Origin: Channa striata
Lineage: Eukaryota > Chordata > Actinopteri > Anabantiformes > Channidae
Direction of reading: 5' to 3'
NCBI GenBank assembly: GCA_033026295.1
Contig: CM065178.1
Coordinates: 22,273,781 to 22,337,780, forward strand
Length of the DNA: 64,000 nucleotides
In this document: positions 12,301 to 27,403 of the stretch, piece after piece
Position numbering within the stretch: the first letter of the stretch is position 1
Layout: the number at the start of each line of letters is the position of its first letter
Position numbers and translations under genes: made by a program
Notes under the pieces: model-generated
The model's input: the letters and a program-made list of their open reading frames with translations, nothing else
What the model was told of the DNA's origin: nothing
The model's database searches: none

Positions 12301-15300
12301 ACTCACCGTCAAGGATGTTGCCGATTAATCTGAATGGGAACTTCAGCATATCAATAAGTCTGAATCTGTAAACGCAAACCCAAACCCCTCTGAGGAAGCT
12401 GGAAATGGACTTTCTTACAGATGCGTCTATTGGCTCTCACTCTAGTAGAAATAATAGATTTGCTCACAATGTTCACGTACATTTACAGAACAAGAGGCCG
12501 AGGCTAATTTTAAACTAACTACGCTCACCAGTGACCATTTAAAACGTTTGTGATGTGATTTTACACCAGACCAGCCTTTAAGCCCAACTTTGAGCCATTT
12601 CCTGTTGGCGACCACATAGATCATATTTGGATACGCTTTTTTGCAGCATCGCCTCAAGCTAAGCTCATGGACAGAGGATTTGGTAAGCTACTGATGCGTA
12701 CGTTCGTCATAATTATTGTTTTGCAAAAACTAGAGTTAAAATTGCCCAGGCAACGGGAAAGCTTCAGAATTCAAATTAGATTGTGGGATTGCGCTTTAAA
12801 GTTGTGGAGAAGGGCTGTTTTCTGTTTTTGGTTATTGCATCCCTAAAAACACTGATGTTTTGCATTGGTCTTGGTTGCTTGTGCATTAAAAGCTTGAGTT
12901 GGCATGGTGTGTTTGTTCCCTCCTGAGCTGAGGTGGCATGGGAGAAAGGTGAGGGGAATCCCCTGGGGCGGTAGTCGGCATGAGAACAAGACAACAAACA
13001 AATTAATTCAGCATATCTTAAAGCAGTTTCACTTACAGTATAATTGCATCATAATTAAGAACCAAACAATGAGTGCAAGTGCTTTGCTTTCATAATGTTT
13101 TTACTATTATTTTTTTTTATTCTTTCTTGTTTTTTTTTGCTCCCTATTTTTTTTCTCTCTGCCTTCTCTCACTCTTAAGCATGGGAGCGGAAGGGGGAGG
13201 TGGTATAAATGTGAGACCACACATGCTGTGTCAATGTTTGCTGGAATAATTAGAGACAATGTGGGCCAATAACGGGAGGAGTGCAGTAACCTGAACTCAC
13301 TTTGTTCTGCCCTGGCAGCAACACAAAAGCCATTCACAGATGCACAGATCCGCAGGCTCAGAGCAAGGAGCGACTGTGCAGTGCACAGCTCTGAAGATCC
13401 CTTGGAAAATGGATTGGTTTCTTTGGATTCTGCACAGTCTGTTCTCTTTTTACTGCCTAAAGTGATGCTGATGTCACTCTGAAGGCTTTTCAACTAGGAC
13501 TCGTACGTCCACCATCCGAATAAATAAATGTATAAAACAGTCTTACCCCGTCACCCTCCCTGGTCGACCAACACGTGGCCCCTGGCTGAGAGGGCCCTCT
13601 TTAACTAGAGGATATCCGGTCGCTTGGTATGCGAAGAGCCTTTGGATTCCTGACACGAGTGCTAGAGCTGGACTCAGAGGTGACTTTCAGTGTAGCCAGA
13701 CAACTGTTGGATTAGTAGGACGCTTTGTCTTGATGTTGAGCCAATGCGAGGGAGCCTGGCCAGGATGTACCATGCACAGCAGAGTTGAGTTTTCAAAATC
13801 CAATATTGTCAGGGAGGGACAGAATTGCAGATGTAATTCTTAAGATCCCTAAACAATGTACCCTAAATGTTGCCTAAGCCACGGGTGTTTCCCAGGCAAT
13901 AGCAGAGTGACTTGCTGCACTGCTCACACCCCTGGTGTAGGCCAACTGGTTTGTCCCCTCCGGTGTCCATCTTGAAAGAGGACACCACCATGGGATGCAT
14001 ACATCCCCTGGAGGTCGCTGGTATCATTGTGGCACCTGTCCCCTCCACTCTCAGCCCGTGTCAGCAGCTCAGATTTATTTACATTCACTCTTGAACTGGT
14101 ACTGGAAGATGATTGGTTTGGTTTTCTGGAATTTCTGCCAGTTTGGCGGGTCAAGTTTGCGATTTGTTTGGTCTCTGGTGCAGGAAAAAATGCTACACTG
14201 CTATCATTATAACAATGCTTCACTCATTAATTGTAGAAACATTTCCTTAGCAAGGAAAAGCTAGGAAGTATTTTCACTCACAGAAGCCCTTGCTGGAGAA
14301 ATACTGCAGTAATGCTCCTTAAACACAGCATTTCTTTCAGAAATAATCTTTTTTGACATCACTGTGACTTTTGGGTAGTTTTTTATAATGAAGTTTATAA
14401 AGAGTGCAATAATTTTCTCTGCTTTCTCAACAAATCTGCGTGAATCTATAATCTCTCAAGAAAAAACAGTTGGAAGATATTCCCTCCAGGAAACAACTGT
14501 TCTGTATTTTGATAATTTTGTCTGGGGATTCACAGCAGCTTCTCTTTTTTTTTTCTTTTTTTTTGTTCTTACCTGTGTTGTGCTCTAAGGGAGGGGTCAG
14601 CTGATGCTATCAGCAGCCTTACATTTCACTTCTGTGTTCAGGGGCCCAAGTGTGGCCATGGAAACGTCAGATTGATGGGTTCTGACATGAGGGCTCGCAA
14701 TATGAAACATGTGAACCCCACTGTCGTGAAGCTTCATGAACAACCCTAAGCCAGTGCTGCTCATGCTCTTCATCCTGAGTCATATTTAACAGGAAGATTC
14801 GGTCCTACTTGTGTACTGTGTAGCTCTCTGTGTAGTGTTTGAGTTATGACGCGATAACTTGAGAACCTTCCATGAAATTGCAGTATCTCGGTACTAAGCA
14901 AGCAGTTGCACTCTTTGTTACCGTGCGTCAAGGATGTAGGGCAGTGGATGTGAGCTCCTTGCATCACAACAACAAATCTTCAACAAGGAGGAAAATGGAG
15001 AGTAGGGATGGTGGGGAGAGAACGACGAGTAATCTAAAGCATGGTCTCACAAAAGTCTAAAATGATATCACTGGTGGATATCTGGATGCTTGGGATGCCT
15101 TGGATTGCTGCTGTACACTTTTGGCTTTGTCTTTGTAGGGATGAATAGAGGCCTCTGTGGTAGTGATGACAGGCTCCTCCGGGCTGGGCCCTGGCTGGCT
15201 GGGAGACTAGGTTCTGGAGGTCGAGAGGCTTCGGCTCTCTTAGAGGGCCAGAAGCCCGACAGGGGATGCTGGTTGTTCTGGTTCTCGCTACAAAAGACAC

Positions 15301-18300
15301 TCTGTTCTCTGCCAGCGACCTGCCCTTGTATTCTTGACATGTCAGGTACACCTCAACACAGGTGGAAGGGTCTGCAGCAAAACATATATCCTCCCACCTG
15401 AGCAGAGAAATAACAGCGTGGCTGTAGGGTTGAACAGATATTTGTGTTGCAACTGTTGGAAAATGATGAAGGTGAGGATACAGTTTAACTCTGCATCATC
15501 AGGGGGTAACCATATCGTTTTAAGATTTTATTCACTGTAGTTGTTCAATGAGGAAAGAGATCATAAATTATGGAAGGTTTTACTTACTGGCTCCAGACTA
15601 CTGTTAGCTGCTTGAGAGATGACTATGCACATGCTGGATTCATGTCTTTGCTCGCCTTGTGCGCTACAGGGGAGCGTGTTCGTACTGCAGTAGTGCAGTT
15701 GTGAAGTAAACACTTTACTCACTGTACTTTATGACTCATGGGCAAACATACTAGCAGCATGCCCTTGGGGACTCTCTTGGCTAAGAGTAGCTGTGGTGTT
15801 TTCTTTTTTTTTTTCCTTTTTAAATTATTAACAATGCAATGAGAAGCTGCAAACCGTCCAAGGAGAAGATGGGGCTTCCACACGTGATGCACGGAGAGCG
15901 GGAACTCTCCCAGACCCTTTGCATGCCCTCTGAGTTTATCCTGATTGTCCCTCTTGAAGATTCACAGAGCCTCTTTGATCCATACTCCCCGCTTCCAGCT
16001 GGGGAGGCAAGGGGACGAGAGCAGACCTTTTGGTTTCCCATTTCAAGTCATACTGTACATTCTTTCCTTAAGGACCCAGAGGTCCTGACCCTCAGTTGCA
16101 ATGGAATTTCATATGCAAAAATAGGCGAGACTTGCCAGGGTATTTGAATATGCACTCATCTTTTTTTAGCATTCATTATCCTTGGATGGCCAGAATTATT
16201 CATTCTTGTAGTGAGAAATATGTAAATTTTGGCTTAAGTAGCAGACAGACCTTACCTGTCCCAGTAATGTTTTGAAAATGAGTTTCAAATGGATCTGGAT
16301 ATCAAAAAGACAAGCCTAACAAATACCTCACTGTTCAATATAAACATGGAGGTGGAGGCTCAAAGTAACTGCCCCTGCAGACAGGTTTTAAAAATAAATC
16401 ACATAATCAGTAAAATCAGCTCAAAGCCATGTTTTAAAATATCTTCTTACAGTGAATTCTGCTACATTTTATGGCTCATATTTATCATCATACAATTTTG
16501 CCCAAACTGTGCAAGTTCCTGCACATGAAGCCTTTGGCTTCCAGAGAAAACTTTAGTTGGCACTTTTGTGACATCCTGCTTGAATTACAGTAACTTTCTT
16601 GCATTTGTTCCAGCTTTTTTTGGTTTTGTTTTGTTTCCAGAGCCAGTATTTGACATTACTGTCCCTTTTCAGAAACAGGCTCACAGTGCTCTTAGATGTG
16701 GAGCCAAATGCCCTAGAGGTTTCAGCCAGCTAAGTGGTTCCTTGTTTTAATAAAAAACAAATCAAATAACATGGACCCTAGGGGTTTATAACACCAGAGT
16801 CATGAACTCTTAGGCAGATAAATCTCATCCAAATATCCCCATGCAAAGTCATGCATGTGGGAGGGACTTGTTGGCTTTGATTGTATAATTTATGAGCTAC
16901 CAAATGCTGAATTCAGTAAAGAAGGCGAGGGAGGGGGGAAACTCTGACCACTGAGCAATGGGACAGCCCTCTCGACTGTGAAATGACCTAATCTTCAAAA
17001 GTTAGCTATTACCTTTTCAAAGTGGCAGGAAGTGTTTGTGTGTAAAGTGGGCTTGATCTTTAACTCTCTGGAGCTGGTTATCCCCAGGCTTTGCTTATTC
17101 CCAAACCATAGACCTCAAACCTCACAAGTTTCTACAGCCCTGTACCATTGACAGTGCCCCAGCAAGAACGGGTGGAACAATACTGGGTTTGTGCACCGCT
17201 CTGCACTTGGCCTGCTGCTAAACAAATGTTCAAAAGAATTCTGGTGGCTGGTCTTGCCCCTAGACCCAGGCTGGTCCCACAGTGACTTCATAAACACTCT
17301 CTGGGGTGATCAAAAAAACAAATCGGCCTTTATGGGGAGCTATACAGTCATGGAATTATTTCCACACCAATTAAAGTTTACTTTTCTCTTTTCTTGCCCT
17401 CATGTAGACTATTTGTTTTGCTTCTGTGGCAGAAAGGGAAATGTCCTATTGCCCCGGCACAAACGTGCATTTTTGGAGAAGTGCCGTCTTTGCAAGGGGT
17501 AGAGTGATGATGGTATGACATGTAGTCTATGCTACTTTCTCTGCCTGTAATTGGCACTGATGTTGTGGTAATATTTACAGGGTGGTTTACACCCCCTGTC
17601 CTAAATAACTTGTTTTCACATCGGTTAGACTATGCTACTTTAAATGTTTATAATCTGAAGGCTACATTTTCAAAAGCCAATGAAATTTTCAAATCAGAAA
17701 CTTGTACGAATCGAAAGCATACCCCCACCAAAGAGGAATGCAGGAAATTTCCCGGATCTTGTCCTCAGGCGGCCGTGTGGGTTGACAGGTTTTGAGATGA
17801 GGGTGGGTTGAATGGCTGGGCGACATGGATCCACACGCAGACCTTTGGTCCGTGTGGCCCCGAGGTGACTTAGCAAAAGGATCCACACTTGAAAAATATT
17901 TCTGGGCATTATAGCCTGGGTGTTTTTTTTTTGTTTGTTTGTTTTTTTGTTTTTGTTCTTCCATGGGTAGATGATCAAACAAATCACTAAACTACATGTG
18001 AATATGTCTTACCAGAAATTATTTCCTTTTACTCTGAATAATAAGCTGTTATCTAAGTTTTAAAGAGCCTTTAGCCATACACTCTTAAATTTTTTTTATC
18101 CCATCACCGCCAGGATTTGGAGTTCAGTGGCATCTAATCAAATCTGGATCTAGTTGTCAATCTGCTTATACACGAATCCTTTTAAATCCCTTATCAAATC
18201 GAGTCAGATTTTGCTGTCAGGGTGAAGCAATGAACTTACTAAACTTAGTATCTGTTGATATTGATATGTCTCCCATTAGTCGATGATAAATGGGACTCAG

Positions 18301-21300
18301 AAGGTTTTGCCTGAACACCACTCTCACCTGCTTACACCTGCCACCGTGGGTTCTTCCTTTTAAATAATTTTCCACCACCTTGCCGTGGCCTCAACTTGGC
18401 CCAGCACCTTTCTGCCTTTTATCTCCACCCACTGATGGAGCCAGTGAAGCAACCTGAATGCCACGCTCAACCCTCCCCAACCTTTCTCTGTGTCTCTTTA
18501 CTGCGCGCCCGCACAATAGCCTTACTCGGCAGAGTTCCAAGAGCAGTGTTTGTCCGATCACTGCTGCAGCCCCACCCCCTTTTATTTGTGTGTGTGTGTG
18601 TGTGTGTGGAGGGACAGTGAATTAGTGTGTAGATTTGTGTGTATGTGGATGCTGTTTTTCATGCAGCCAGAAGGAGGTGGGGCTGGATCTTTACGGTAAC
18701 TTAAATTGCAGGAAAAGAAAGAAGCTTCTTTGCTGGACATCTACTTTGTAGTTGCAAAGAGGGTGGAGTTTTATGGAGCTTGCAAGATTGTGGAAGTTGC
18801 AGTCTGCACAGACACTGGTTGGCTGACTTGCAGTTGGAGCACATCCAAGCCTTTGATGGGAAATAAACTCTCTTGGTTGAATCATCCGAACAAAAGATGA
18901 GCCAGTGCATTACAAAATATCTTGGCCTTCAATTAAAAAGCACAAGGTGCCAGCCTTGTGTGTAAAAATAGAAAAGAAAAGTCAGTTACTACACCCATAC
19001 AGCAGTTGAAAATCAGGTTACTTAAGTGTTTTTTCAAACCTACCTCGTCTAGTCTTATTGAATAGAGTTGTGGTTCTTTTTCCACCTTTTGTGCAGTTCG
19101 TTTGGGCAGGTCTGAACACAGCATTCGCACTTGGGTGTGGACTGCACAAAAAACCCTTACCGCATGGGGTCTCTGTCCTTTTTCGCTACTTATGATAATG
19201 TGACAGCATCTCTTCCTTAAAACGTGTTTCATATTTTAAAGCTTTTATTTCAAAGTGCATTCACCATTCTGGGGTTTTGCTTGTTATATTGCCCAGATAA
19301 TCACTACTACTATCAGTAGTTTCATTGCAGTTTATCCCATAGGAATATAAATCAGAATAGAACAGGATTCTATTTTTGTGTTTACTGACTTCTTCCCACC
19401 TTACATCTATTTACCAACTAATGTACAAGGCCATTCCCGTGTTACTTCCAGTGATGTTTTTCGTACGTTTTGTTCTTAATGTGTGAAAGGGATCCCGAAC
19501 GGTCCAAATTTATGAACTGGTCCACTGATTCAGACCAAACGAGCTGCAGGTTTGAAAGAGCCTTTAGACTTAGTGATCCAAAAAGGGAACGTTAAGTTTT
19601 GAATTCAGCAACTGTAGTGTTGTTTTGTCCCCACTTGCAACAATGAGGTGTTTTGAATTTGCTGCAGCTCTGCTTTGGGCCTGTGACTAGCTTCCTCTCC
19701 ATAGCAACACTGGCTGAGGCTCGTGGTTAGGGCAGTATTTAGAGCTGTCTGCAATATCAAACCAACGGAGGGAGGGGGGAAAAAAACAAGATTTCACAGT
19801 TTTCACAAGCTGGAGTCATTGAAAATCCATGCCTATAAGAATATACTATCTTTATATCATCCAGGAGATTTGTTTGTTTCTGTGTTGTGGAACATTATAA
19901 GGATTTGTCAAAAAATTTTAAATGGGAATTGATTCAGGCCACAGAGGTGTTGGCTGTTTGGTAGATTTCAAAGTTCATTTCATCCTGTGCTTGTTTTCTT
20001 TCCATTACCCCTTTATCCTCTCGCCCACACACACACATACACACACTTCATACACACACCTCTTCACAAGTCTTAGGCTTTTATACCCTGAGCCCAGCTG
20101 CACTGCCAGGGTAGGACCATTCCATTTCCTTTTGTCCATGCCACTGACCTCGGAGCGCACTGGGAGCGCACCTCTGCGGGGCCTGGCCCATAGCCGGACG
20201 CTTGATGTGGACATTGTTGGAGCTGTGGGTCCCTCTCACCCGGGCAACCGGGCCTCTTTATGCCCATACCCCTCACTGTTTGCCCAGTCACTCTTTCCTC
20301 CTCGGCCCACTCTTCTTCTTTTTCTCCTCACCGTGGGACTGGAAGAAAGCTTGAGAGACAGCATGTTGTTTTGTGCTCACTGCTTGGTTGTGCTGCTGGT
20401 GGCCGGCTTCCTATGGCGCACCAAAACTCCCATTCACTTTCTCTCCCTCTTTTTTTCTTTTGACCTCCTCCAGGGAACGAACCCCTGTTTGATCACATTA
20501 GGGGGGAAAGAGAGAGATCAGTGGTGCTTTTGACATTCCCACTAGCTTTTGACAGTCTATGTGCTGCTGATCAGCTTGCCCGGCATCAGCAAGTGGCCTC
20601 TTTTGAATTTCTCTGTTTTTCTTTTATGTTTTTTAGGCCAGCCATTGTAACAGCTTCTGATTAGAATGTGTGGGTAGAGCTTAGCAGGACTTAGAAGGCT
20701 GCATCATTTCTTATTTCACACTTTTCTCTTGATTCTACCCTTGCCTTCTTTTCTTTTTTTTTTTTTTTTTGTGAAGAGGGCTTGTGTTGATCGCTTTTTC
20801 AAAATGTCAACTTCTGTGATCATATCTGCAGAGAGCACATGCCCATTTACCTCTCTTTTCTTGCAACCAAAGCTCTAAATCTGATGTTTTGGCTTTTTTA
20901 AAAGGAGAGATGCAAGTACAGCACGGCACTGGTCGACCGATTAAACGACCAGGGATATTTGACCTTTTGAAAATATTCGACATTGGCTGATGTCTGGTCG
21001 AACAAAAATCTTTGCATGTGCGTACTAAAATCTAGAACATATGGATCACTCAAATAAGTTGAGCACACCAGTATTATTAAAAGGGAGCAGTGAATACGAT
21101 TAGTGGCCCCAACAGTTTAGTTGTGCTGTTCATGATGCAGCCTCCTCTCTTGGTGTGCTCTCTGTGACTGAGGGCAGAGCTCAGCTGCTCCTCATGCAGA
21201 GAACAGACTGGAAGAAGAACAGAGTTGACCCGGGTTAGGTCGGACTTCACAGGTGTCATCTGTATGATCATTGTGGATGATGCTGTAGTTGACACTTTAC

Positions 21301-22484
21301 TTTACTGTGCTGTACATTTAGGCAATTCTGTACTTGGCCTTGCTTCGTTCATACAGATATTGTAAAATGAATAGAAAATTCTGTTAGTATAACGCAGCAA
21401 AGTTCAACAAGATCAGACACTTCAACCTCCAGAATGCTTCGGCATATATGAAGCAAAAAAACTGAAATTTGTAACCACCCTGAAGTCAGGAGTTATTGGT
21501 TTGAACTGTTTATACCCAACCGAGTGTGTGTAATTGAATATTCAAACACACAGTAAAGTAGTTTTTGCAGATATTCTTGGTGCAATGTAAAGTAAAAATA
21601 ATCTAGATCTTTTTCAGCTTTCATTAAATTTTGATTTAAGTTGTGCATATGTGTCATTTAAAATTACATTTTGATGCAAAAATGGGGAAAAAACACATAA
21701 TACACACGATTTGTCTTTCCTGTGCGCTAAAGAGTGACACCAGCCCCTGAACAAACCCATACTGGTCGACTATCACTGCGCAGTTGATCCGAACTGTAGA
21801 CATTTCATCAAAATGCAAATCACAGCACGGCTGCAATGAGTACAGTCACTCACTCGGAATCACAGCCCCCTCCCTCTAGATCTGCAAAGTTTGATCATAT
21901 TTATAAAAGCTCACAAGGTCTTGGGGTATGATCCCTCTAAATTCATGCCATGCTTACAAAGAAGTAGGATTCGTAAAAAGCTTAAAGAAAAAGGCCTCTG
22001 GAATCTTGTTTTATTTATGCCAAAAATGCCTGGCCACAATTAAGCAACCACAAGCACTCTGAATGTCAATTTAGGTCATTTTCTACTCTTACAAAGCCCC
22101 AGATTTGGAGCCCATGAAGCAGAAAAAAGCTGATGTAATGGGTTTAAGAAAATCTCAGAGGGGAGTCACACACCCCAACCCCCCACCAACTACACCCACC
22201 TCTCCCCTCTCTATCCAAAATGCCACCCCTTATCCTACCCTTCAAACTCGTCACCACCCTAACATGTCCACCTTGATCCACACGTGTAGCGGGGGTTATA
22301 CTTTTTCACAGGGATGTTTAGATAGCAATTTGTTATGACACCCCCCCCCCCCCAAAAAAAAAAAAATCAGAAAAGGTTTATGATTCACTGATTTAGTGTT
22401 TGTGGTGGGGGAAGGGGAAACACGAGATGAAGGCAAAGAAAGACGGAGAGAGCGGGGTAAAGAAAAGAAATCCCAGCCTTGGTG

Positions 22485-22538
<54 letters not shown>

Positions 22539-23132
22539 GACAGACACAGCACAAAAGGAACCTGTAACGCCTCCAGATTCCTTCTAGACGAGTATCAAAG
22601 ACATGCTTTGCTTTAGAACAAGAGACTAGTGGGTAAGATAGGAATGAGTGAGCCAGTGAACCCAGCACTGGCTCAGTTGGGTGCTGCGAGTTAATCTCTC
22701 AAATAGGATTTTCCCCCCTTCTTCTCCTGCGCCTCCTCCCTCTCTTTGGGGATATCGATATTACTGTGTAGCTCTGAATAGTGGGACTTGTCTAACCTGA
22801 TCACTGGTCGGAATAAGCACGGGGGAGCCTCGGAAAAAAACACCTGCAGAGATGACGGCTGCTTTCCATCCTGACGCTTGTGTCTCAACCCCGTTAGTGT
22901 TTTTCAAAAGGTGCTGCAGAAAGAGGCTGCAAATCAGATGAAATATTCCATGTTTTGGGAATGGTTGGGTTTTTTCTTTCAATATTTAAGGCTTGTGTCA
23001 AGTGCAAACTCAAATTAACAAACACAAAACAGAAAAACAAATCAATTTCTCCTATTTTAAAAAATGGAATAAAAAGTTTGGTTTTTTGCTTGATACTAAA
23101 GTGTTTTTATTGAAATTGTTATTGATCTGCTC

Positions 23133-23163
<31 letters not shown>

Positions 23164-26100
23164 TGTTCTTGACCCATAAACACAAACACATTTTTTTTAA
23201 GCATTTTGCCTGTGCACTTTGATCGACAAACTGTTTCAAAATGGTATTTACTTGTAGTGGAAAATACCAATATGTCTGTTGTACAAAGATTAGCTGATGG
23301 AAAAATTTTCAATCTCCAACCACATGGACGAGCACTAATCAGATGCAAACCATGACAGTTCACGTACAACCTTATTAACACAAGATTACTGCTGCCTATT
23401 TGCATGAGGTAGATGTCTAATTTAGTTTTAATCATGCGGCAAATGTTTAAAAATGCAGATTGAAATACAAAAGAAACATCTGTCACTCAATGCAGTTAAT
23501 CACAGTGGAACAACTAGGAACTACCGCAATACTACCAATGTAGACTGTAACATATTTTGGAGGGAAACATATCACCTCAGTGCACATTTCTCCATGACAT
23601 TATTCTTGGCAGTGGCCACGGTTTTGTTTGTTCATTTCCTCTGGAATATCATAGCTCCTCAAAGGAGTCTTCAACTCCTACAGTAGATCGAGCTTTCCTC
23701 CTGTTTTCGCCCTTCAGGTTGTCGTGAAAAGTGATCGTGCAGCCGCTAACAGAAATAACGAAGGGCAGGGTAAAAAAAAAAAAAGATGGACACTAGTGAG
23801 CCGAGAAAAGACTTGGGAAAGTGTCAGAGGCTGATTCTACGTGTGCCAGTTATTGCAATAAAAATCTGACTCAACTCACCATGTCTTCCTCCGTTTCCCT
23901 TAAAGGTTTGTACAGTTGGAGCTAATTCTCAAAGTTAATTAGTGGTGACACTAAATGCCTTCCACATGTGGTTTAATGGACCTCCACTCTTCGTTTTCCC
24001 CCGAGTGCACCGTGACCCTAGATATGTGACCCGGAAGTGATGTAGGTGAGCGCTTCCTCCGGTGTAGCCGGAGCCCCAGTAAGTGTTTCCTAAAGAAAAC
24101 AAGTCAACGGTGACCGAAATCTGAAACCAGCGCTAATACTGGCCGCCCCGCCACCTCGCCTCCCCCCTCAACCCTGTGGCCAGGGGTAAAGCAGAGGTAA
24201 CGAGGGAGCTCTTACTGTACAAAACCCATCGTCTGTGCACACATTCATTCAAGTGTGTGAAGCTGTGTGTTTACTGTAAGTCCTGTTCACCTTCCTCTCA
24301 ACTCTCACTGGCAACAAGCTGCAATGTCCAGCAAACACGCTGTGCAACATTGGCCAGTGTTCCTGCTTCGCATAGCCTGCTGCGTCCAAGGACTGACAGC
24401 CCCTGGCATGCGTGGCCAAAATGGCTTGTTTGTGCAGTTGTTGTGTGGAAGGTCATTCACTGCATTAAGTGTGAGGACAAAATGAACCTGACCTTTGCAG
24501 AAAGCCCTATCTGTCTCCCCTCTGAGGAGCGGCTGGATTACAACACTCATCTGTCACATACACACACACTTGCATGTGTGTGCCAGCGAACACTGCCGGA
24601 GAGTCCACAGTCCCTGTGATTTTACACTGCGGCACTCTGCTTTGATATGCCGGGACAACAAGTGGCTTTGGTCATCTGGAGTGTTTGCCGTTCCCTTCGG
24701 TTAAAATCTCAAAGTATCAGGGTTTAGGTGGTGCAGCCTTTGATTACGGGCCAGCTGCGCGACTTGGACATGTTTGATCTCCAGAGGCCACTCCCACATA
24801 CTGTGTGAGCAAATAGTGATATTTCACATGGAGAGTAGCTGCATTGACATAATTTATTTTCCAGGTAATGAACAAGCGCCAGCACATTATTCTGTGCCAT
24901 CACCCACTCACTTTCAGTGAAAAGCATATACATGGCAGGTTCTGAGCAAATTACTCAGAGGACTATTTATTTTGTATGTTTCTTAGAAGTTTGTCACGTC
25001 ACGATTTGTGCTGATATTCGGAACAAACACATTGTCACTGTAGCAGTATTTGCAAACAATATTCAAATTCTTTATTTTGTAATTCTGATTTTTTTTTCTT
25101 TTTTCTTTCTGTTAGTTGAAACCTTAAAATTTCATTTCATTTTGTAAAGAAATACACCTCTTCTGAATGAAGACAGGCAAATCAGTGCACAAAGCTGATG
25201 TAGTGTCCGGCTGCAATAATTTAATTCTTCACGGTTCGTATTGGAAACGGAAGAAAGTGGAGGAAAACTCAACTTAGGGGAACATCCTCTCCTTCTCCCT
25301 TGGAACTCTATCATAATGTCCACTAAAGCAGGGAGGGGTCAGCATGGGCTGCAGTGTGGGCCTATCCTCTAATCCCATTCCTACAGGCCAAGCAGGAGCA
25401 GCAGCAGCAGCAGCTTGCACCACATTCCACAACTTTGGGGCCTTTTTTGGGCAGCAAGGGAGGGTGAACAGCATTCCTCCATGGTTTGGTCCATCAGAGA
25501 CACCGTGCAAACATCAAAGACCACTCAGAGCCTAGGTGTTGATGACTGCAATCCCCCCCCCCGGTCCACTTTTAGCCACCCAACCCCTCAGCCCTCGAAC
25601 ACATGCACACATGCAGAGCGAGCTTCAGAGCGAGCACCAGGTATGTGCACCCTCCAGCCTCTCTCCCTTCTCCCCGGGCTGACCAGCTGTCCCGCAGCAG
25701 CATTAATCATAGCTCATTAAGCAATGACATTCGCTTTTGTTTTATGGAGATGACTGAAGAGGAGCGGGGCGAGATGGAGCGGCGGATGCCATTGATGTTT
25801 GGGGTGGTGCTGGCAGTGGATCGAATATAGGTACAACAACAGTGAATGTGGTTTTCAACTGTAGCGGAAAATTGTTGCTCAGTTGCGTAGTGCTGAAATG
25901 ATTAGTCATGAACAGAATATTTTCAAAGCTGCTTTAAAGCATTTTCAAATGTGAAGATTTAATATTAAAATTCCAACACATTAGATTCTTTGACTGTGTG
26001 AGAGATGACAAGCATTTTGAAGACATGATATCGACTAGTTTTCACAGTGTTTTCAATAGTTTATAGTTAAAGTGTAGTCAAGAAGCACTTAATCCTTTCT

Positions 26101-26542
26101 TTGGTTTTTTTTTGTGTAGACTGTAATTCCGTTGTCTTTTTCAAGTTTTGATAAATTTGCTGCAGATTACTAACACGTCTACTTTGCTGCTCTGCTGTTG
26201 TGTGATGCACTGAATTTTTTCGTATTGAGCCTCGTTTTGTTCACAGTGGCACCTTCATGTCACACAATTTGTGTGTTCACCTAATTTCATAATTGTCTTC
26301 ATAAGGAAAATGGCCTTGTTGCTTACTTTATTTTTTTTGCATAGATGCTCTGGTCTCTTCAGGGAAGTGGTGGTGGGGGGGCAGTTGTTCCCACCCCCCA
26401 CCCCCACCCCTATTTTTCCAAAATGGTGGCATCCAGCCCAATGCTGACCCCTGAACTTTGTCGGCCTGTCCTTTGTTCGTGTCACTCTGGGTTTTAAAGA
26501 CTGAAGGGCTGAAAGTGACACCAGGGCGATTTTGAGTGTGTG

Positions 26543-26606
<64 letters not shown>

Positions 26607-27357
26607 GTGTGTGTGACTGTTCAGGATTCACTCACTGAGAGTTAATAGAGTCACAAGCTCGGCACCCTGCTCAGTGTTAAAGCTGTCAACCCCAGAGCCT
26701 TGTGCTACATATCAGGACATTTACATGATATTAGGTGTCCTCTGCCAGCGTCCCCTGCTCACACTGAAACCGTGACACTTGTTTGCTTTGCCCGTTGCTA
26801 TGAAGATGGTGTGGAGGTGATTTTCATGGGGTTGGGCGAGTTAAGGAGGGTGACGGCGAGCACTGAGAGATAACTGCCCTGACTCTAGCATCACAAAGCT
26901 GCTTTACTGGAGATATGCCATTCACTCTTCACTTCCTGCAGGTTTTAAGCCTGAAACTGATTTGAGCTTTCGCCGTTCCTTTTTTTTTTTAATACTGCCC
27001 GACATTGTCCGTTTCATTGCAGCCCACCTTTGCGTTAGTTCAGAGCGTGCAAATGAAAGATGGATGCCGCACTAGCTTGGCTAATTGTTCCTTTAGTCCC
27101 AGTGGAGAAGACAAAAGGGAGGAAGTCTTCATTATTTGAGAGGAGAAGCGGAGGGATCCCTTTACGCTGATAATGTTACAGGAGGAGGAGTGTCGGGCCC
27201 CACCTGTAGGGCCCTCCCAGCTGCTCCGCTGTAACTGGATCCCACTCCCTCTCTCCTCAAGGCTACCAGCACTCTTTGAAGTTATTTCTAGTGCTGGGAA
27301 AGACGGGCAGAGAGAGACCAAGAGGGGCAAAGAGTGACTGAGAGAGTGAAAGGGCAG

Positions 27358-27403
<46 letters not shown>

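Noticed and set aside
19922..20533. 203-codon plus-strand open frame in intron 1
   Set aside because: Contains a (CA) repeat translated as His-Thr and low-complexity Leu/Phe/Pro stretches; no family resemblance.
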